Source: Caryophanales bacterium UBA782
GTDB lineage: Bacteria > Bacillota_I > Bacilli_A > RFN20 > CAG-826
Reading direction: 5' to 3'
Assembly: GCA_002296455.1 (NCBI GenBank)
Contig: DBJG01000066.1
Coordinates: 6,949-17,600 of the forward strand
DNA: 10,652 nt
The notes under the pieces were generated by a model that was not told where the DNA came from, searched no databases, and saw only the letters and a list, made by a program, of their open reading frames with translations. Shown in pieces: positions 8,062 to 10,652 of this stretch; the stretch's first letter is position 1; the number at the start of each line of letters is the position of its first letter. The position numbers and the translations under genes are program-made.

Positions 8062-8456
8062 AAATCTTCACTCGTAAAAGCGAAAGGCAAAAGTTCTTCC
8101 ACGTTTGTTTCCTTGATAAGGCCATCAAGATTTCCTAAATAAATCGGGGCATCGCTAGGAAAGAGTTCACTGATAACTTGACGGCACGCCCCGCATGGTG
8201 AGCAAGGTCCATCCGTATCCCCGACAATCGCAAGTGCGGCGAAATCTTCGATGGTTTTCCCTTCCATCATCGCATGGTATATTGCATTTCTTTCTGCACA
8301 CATGGATAAAGGATAACTGCTATTCTCCACGTTCGCACCGAGATAGATATCTCCTTCTTTCGTTAGAAGCGCCGCGCCAACGGCGAAATGGCTATAAGGA
8401 CTATAGGACAATTCTCTTGCCTCAATCGCTTTTTGCATGAGTTCTTCTTTGGTCAT
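8058..8456 (-). CDS. cdd: Cytidine deaminase (tetrameric type)
   Basis: Converts cytidine and deoxycytidine to uridine and deoxyuridine in pyrimidine salvage. The 132-residue size matches the homotetrameric Bacillus-type enzyme. The zinc site is C53 and E55 in CAERNAI (the glutamate is the proton shuttle) plus C88 and C91 in SPCGACRQV. YSPYSHFAVGAAL near residues 18-30 is the substrate-binding N-terminal signature, and NVENSSYP (42-49) the following one. It overlaps ybeY upstream and era downstream by ATGA. GAAAGGG lies ten bases upstream of the ATG, inside ybeY. dgkA, often between ybeY and cdd, is missing. Confidence 0.97.
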   Translation of the reverse strand: MTKEELMQKAIEARELSYSPYSHFAVGAALLTKEGDIYLGANVENSSYPLSMCAERNAIYHAMMEGKTIEDFAALAIVGDTDGPCSPCGACRQVISELFPSDAPIYLGNLDGLIKETNVEELLPFAFTSEDL

Positions 8457-8914
8457 TCTTCATCAACCCTTTCTAAAATTTTATCTTGAAGCGGGAACAT
8501 GATTTCCTCGTCTTCTTTTTTCATGTGATCATAGCCAAGCAGGTGAAGCAAGCCATGCGTGAACAGAAAAGAAAGCTCACGCATATCGCTATTGCCGATT
8601 TCTTTGGCTTGGCGAAGCGCAACAGGAACGCAGATTAGAATTTCACCAAGCATTTTCAGAACACAAGGATCGTTAATTTGATCTTCGGGCTTTTTATCAT
8701 CGTTAAAGGCAAAGGAAATGACATCCGTGGGCCTATCGACATGACGATAATCGCGATTGATTTGGTGAATTGTGTCTTCGTCAACAAGCGAAACGTCGAC
8801 TTCGTAATTCTCTTTGATACCAAGAAGCGAAAAAGTCGTTTCCGCAATTTTCTTGTAGCGTGCTTCTAAAACGTTATATTTTTCTTCAAAAGGGTTATCA
8901 AATAATAGTTCCAT
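8453..8914 (-). CDS. ybeY: Endoribonuclease YbeY (16S rRNA maturation factor)
   Basis: YbeY is a metal-dependent RNase implicated in 16S rRNA 3'-end processing and ribosome quality control. It is 153 residues, normal for the family. The zinc-binding signature HGLLHLLGYDH gives H120, H124 and H130. The conserved NRDYRHVDRPTDVISFAF at 53-70 and GEILI at 90-94 are also present. The ATG at 8914 is the only plausible start. TAGGG abuts it with no spacer, so it does not work well as a ribosome binding site; a -10-like element ends seven bases upstream and would give a leaderless or near-leaderless message. It is the first gene of the ybeY-cdd-era-recO overlapping run. Confidence 0.97.
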   Translation of the reverse strand: MELLFDNPFEEKYNVLEARYKKIAETTFSLLGIKENYEVDVSLVDEDTIHQINRDYRHVDRPTDVISFAFNDDKKPEDQINDPCVLKMLGEILICVPVALRQAKEIGNSDMRELSFLFTHGLLHLLGYDHMKKEDEEIMFPLQDKILERVDEE

Positions 8915-8921
8915 CCCTAGA

Positions 8922-8930
8922 ATTCTATCA
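8922..8930 (-). promoter_or_regulatory. Extended -10 promoter element upstream of ybeY
   Basis: TGATAGAAT fits TGnTAnAAT. The element ends seven bases before the ybeY ATG, so transcription would begin at or next to the start codon. There is only a poor -35 (TTCGCT at an 18-base spacer), as is common for extended -10 promoters. It is a candidate only. Confidence 0.4.
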
Positions 8931-8969
8931 CATCTTCTTATTTTTAGCGAAATATGAGGGGCAATTTTC

Positions 8970-10160
8970 TCAATTGTCTAATAGATATTCTTGAAAATAC
9001 CCCTTCGCTACTTCATATTCACGCCTGTCATTCAGGAAATCGATCCCTTTTTTGCTAAGGAGGAACACAGCAAGCAAAGAGAATAAATGGAATAAGTAAA
9101 AATTTAAAGTTATTTCTTTCTCTCCCAATAGAGATAAAAGATTGCTCGACAGTAGTCCAACCGTCAAGACGATTCGTCCGTATTCTATTTCAGAAGCCAA
9201 AGAAGATGAAAGCGTCCCGATTGTTTTTAACGATGAAGTTATTTCTTCTTTACTTTGCTTCTTACTTAAAGAATTTTCCAAATTTTCGAGTACGTTTTCC
9301 TTTCGCGAAACGCGGTTTTTTATCATCGCTCCAAACCCCAAATATCCCAGAATCATCAAAAAAACTGGCAATAGGAAAAATGGATTATTGATTGCTATCA
9401 AAATAGTAAAGGCAAGCGCGACACATCCTGCACAAATCGAGTCTGGAATGCCATTCAACGCATATCTTTTATAGATATGGTATTGCTTATAAAGCTGTAT
9501 CATTTCTTTGCTGTCATCTCGATAAATTTTCCCAAGTGTCGTTTCGTCGAGTTCTCGATTGGTACGTAAAGTGATGATTCTATTTACAACAGAGAGTAGT
9601 CCAAAAATAACAAAAGAAAGAACCGGCAAGAGTATATTTCCTTCTTGATAGAAAAAGGCAAGCCCAGCAAGTAAAGAGCCTTCCGAAACTAGCGACAAAA
9701 GTGTCAATAAAGCCCTCTTGACCGGGTTGATGATTGCTTTCTTAGGGGGGTAAGCTATGGAAGAACCCTTTTCTAAGATTCCAAATACGCCCGTCCACAT
9801 TCTTTCGAATTCAGCTTTCTTTTTCTTACATTTCCCAATTGCAGGGTCGTAATAATAGACAGCACCCTTTTTGATTTTTCTTACGTAAACCATATGGCCG
9901 TTTTTTCTATCGCCCAATGTCGCCAAGAATCCCTGTTTTTTGGAAAACGGGTAATTAATCTCCTTCTTCTCAGCTTCATAAAACGACAAGGCATGTCCAT
10001 ACCTTTTTGCACCTTCCTCCAAATCGCTTAGCGAATTTGGCGGATGTTTCTCGAGTTTTGCGTCTCGATACCGCATTTTCCCCGTTTCATTGACGAGGAT
10101 CATCCGGAAGCACGCTAAGGCGCATGCGTCTTCCTTGATTTGATAAGTGAAATATCCCAT
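8970..10160 (-). CDS. C39-type cysteine peptidase domain fused to six-helix membrane domain, no ATPase
   Basis: Numbering here counts the GTG at 10163 as residue 1; the ATG at 10160 is residue 2. Residues 1-130 resemble the peptidase C39 domain of bacteriocin-processing ABC exporters: Q8, C14 and M21 in a Q-x5-C-x2-A-x3-M pattern, then H90 (GHMVYV) and D106 (YYDPAIG) spaced like the C39 histidine motif. The D/E usually before the cysteine is A13. Hydrophobic segments follow at about 150-173, 177-199, 241-260, 261-281, 331-347 and 352-370. Two charged loops of about 40-50 residues separate the pairs, a reduced version of the exporter layout. The protein ends at residue 397 without Walker A, signature or Walker B motifs, and only 55 bases separate it from ybeY, so no ATPase remnant exists. 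It may cleave a leader peptide or be a degenerate, binding-only relative; the substrate is unknown. No peptide with a GG leader was seen nearby. It sits where Bacilli usually have phoH. Confidence 0.75.
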   Translation of the reverse strand: MGYFTYQIKEDACALACFRMILVNETGKMRYRDAKLEKHPPNSLSDLEEGAKRYGHALSFYEAEKKEINYPFSKKQGFLATLGDRKNGHMVYVRKIKKGAVYYYDPAIGKCKKKKAEFERMWTGVFGILEKGSSIAYPPKKAIINPVKRALLTLLSLVSEGSLLAGLAFFYQEGNILLPVLSFVIFGLLSVVNRIITLRTNRELDETTLGKIYRDDSKEMIQLYKQYHIYKRYALNGIPDSICAGCVALAFTILIAINNPFFLLPVFLMILGYLGFGAMIKNRVSRKENVLENLENSLSKKQSKEEITSSLKTIGTLSSSLASEIEYGRIVLTVGLLSSNLLSLLGEKEITLNFYLFHLFSLLAVFLLSKKGIDFLNDRREYEVAKGYFQEYLLDN

Positions 10161-10177
10161 CACTCATCTATAGACAT
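10160..10177 (-). CDS. Five-codon leader cistron (MSIDE) coupled to the C39 gene
   Basis: A clear ribosome binding site, GAGGA at 10186-10182, stands four bases before an ATG at 10177 and 21 bases before the C39 gene's ATG, which has none of its own at proper distance. The ATG at 10177 opens MSIDE and a TGA whose last base is the A of the C39 ATG (TGATG). This suggests translation of the C39 gene by reinitiation. The frames differ, so it is not an N-terminal extension unless there is an indel. Confidence 0.5.
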   Translation of the reverse strand: MSIDE

Positions 10178-10207
10178 TTTTTCCTCGTTTTACCAAAAAT
10201 TCTTTTT

Positions 10208-10235
10208 AAAAATAAAAAAGCCTCCATTAGGAGGC
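10208..10235 (-). terminator. Rho-independent terminator of rpsU
   Basis: Six bases after the rpsU stop, GCCTCC and GGAGGC form a perfect stem around the loop TAAT, followed by a T-rich tract (10219-10208, one interruption). It should isolate rpsU from the C39 gene. Confidence 0.93.
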
Positions 10236-10240
10236 GTTTC

Positions 10241-10417
10241 TTACCACTTTTTGCGGCGGGCCATTTCGCTCTTCATTTTGCGGCGAAGGCCTGTTTTCAA
10301 ATAGAATTCGCGTTTGCGGCTTTCCATAAGGACTCCGCTTTTATTCACGCTGCGTTTGAAACGACGAAGCGCGTCATCAAGAGATTCGCCTTCACGAACT
10401 ACTGTTTTGATTGCCAT
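10241..10417 (-). CDS. rpsU: Small ribosomal subunit protein bS21
   Basis: This 58-residue basic protein of the 30S subunit functions near the 16S 3' end and in initiation. The sequence starts [20 protein letters not shown], continues with [19 protein letters not shown], and ends in an Arg/Lys-rich [12 protein letters not shown], all typical of bS21 in Bacilli. The start is set by GAGGTGA, seven bases upstream. It has its own promoter and terminator. Clustering with ybeY and era groups several factors that act on the 16S 3' end. Confidence 0.97.
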   Translation of the reverse strand: MAIKTVVREGESLDDALRRFKRSVNKSGVLMESRKREFYLKTGLRRKMKSEMARRKKW

Positions 10418-10448
10418 CAACTATCACCTCGTCTTTCTAACGAGTGCT

Positions 10449-10476
10449 ATTGTAACCTTTTATCGATGGAAAACAA
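10449..10476 (-). promoter_or_regulatory. Probable rpsU promoter
   Basis: TTGTTT (10476-10471), a 16-base spacer and TACAAT (10454-10449) make a good housekeeping promoter. The leader would be about 25 bases and includes the GAGGTGA ribosome binding site. Confidence 0.7.
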
Positions 10477-10498
10477 GAAATTTCCATAGTTTTAGGAG

Positions 10499-10525
10499 AA
10501 AAACAGCAATTAAAATGGAATTGCT
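10499..10525 (-). terminator. Terminator after the glycosyltransferase-like gene
   Basis: AGCAATT and AATTGCT form a seven-base stem around CCATTTT, followed by GTTTTT. The stem begins inside the TAG stop codon. It is AT-rich but correctly placed between the upstream gene and the rpsU promoter. Confidence 0.7.
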
Positions 10526-10652
10526 ATTTCAATATCTCTTTCCATTTTGAGAGTATCACGTCTTTGCTGAACCGTTTTGCCCCTTCGAATGCTTTTGCTT
10601 TCGCTTCAGCAAGTTTGCTTTCATCCGATAAAAATTCAATGATTTTGTCTGC
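10524..10652 (-). CDS. C-terminal tail of a probable GT4-type glycosyltransferase (partial)
   Basis: Only the last 42 residues are inside the window. They read DKIIEFLSDESKLAEAKAKA followed by FEGAKRFSKDVILSKWKEILK and TAG. The pattern (short helix, a SKLAEAKAKA helix, A-x-RFS, then I-x-x-x-W-x-x-I at the end) is the usual closing helix of GT4/group 1 glycosyltransferases, where RFS and the Trp recur. No catalytic region is visible, so donor, acceptor and pathway cannot be stated. The gene is followed by its own terminator. Confidence 0.55.
   Translation of the reverse strand, partial: ADKIIEFLSDESKLAEAKAKAFEGAKRFSKDVILSKWKEILK

Noticed and set aside
8951..8980. CAATT/AATTG hairpin after the C39 gene as a terminator
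   Set aside because: The stem is only five A/T-rich pairs and is followed by CCCC, not a run of T.

Overview
The window looks like a chromosomal core region from a low-to-moderate GC Bacillota of the Bacilli/Erysipelotrichia/Acholeplasma-like breadth. This is inferred from three things: Gram-positive type gene content (single-chain glycyl-tRNA synthetase, tetrameric-type cytidine deaminase, TrmK), a Bacillus-like gene order, and AG-rich ribosome binding sites. TGA serves as a normal stop (cdd, ybeY and the C39 gene all end in it), so this is not a TGA=Trp mollicute. I cannot name the genus. Every convincing gene lies on the minus strand, so transcription runs from high to low coordinates.

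In transcription order: (1) 10652-10524 is the C-terminal tail of a probable glycosyltransferase, closed by a hairpin terminator. (2) rpsU (ribosomal protein S21) has its own promoter and a strong terminator, so it looks monocistronic. (3) An unusual membrane protein follows, with an N-terminal C39-type cysteine peptidase domain and a six-helix, ABC-exporter-like membrane part but no ATPase domain. It appears to be translated through a five-codon leader cistron. (4) ybeY-cdd-era-recO form a tightly overlapping cluster for rRNA maturation, pyrimidine salvage, 30S assembly and recombination repair, with a possible leaderless promoter at ybeY. (5) glyQS has its own promoter. (6) dnaG-rpoD-second sigma factor-trmK form a macromolecular-synthesis operon, with trmK running off the window at base 1.

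The backbone matches the known Bacillus order (rpsU ... ybeY-dgkA-cdd-era-recO ... glyQS ... dnaG-sigA-trmK), with two additions and some losses. The additions are the C39/membrane protein between rpsU and ybeY, and a second complete sigma70-family factor between rpoD and trmK. phoH (expected just before ybeY) and dgkA (expected between ybeY and cdd) are absent from their usual places.

The most notable observation is the tandem sigma pair. The two factors are joined by a TAATG stop/start overlap. Both keep regions 1.1-like, 1.2, 2, 3 and 4, including the main -10 and -35 reading residues. The second differs at the position that reads the extended -10 element and lacks the usual C-terminal tail. 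It looks like an ancient duplication of the housekeeping sigma that is obligatorily co-expressed with it. The second most notable is the C39-membrane protein. No gene-free stretch exceeds about 110 bases, and I saw no RNA genes, CRISPR arrays, insertion sequences or phage genes.
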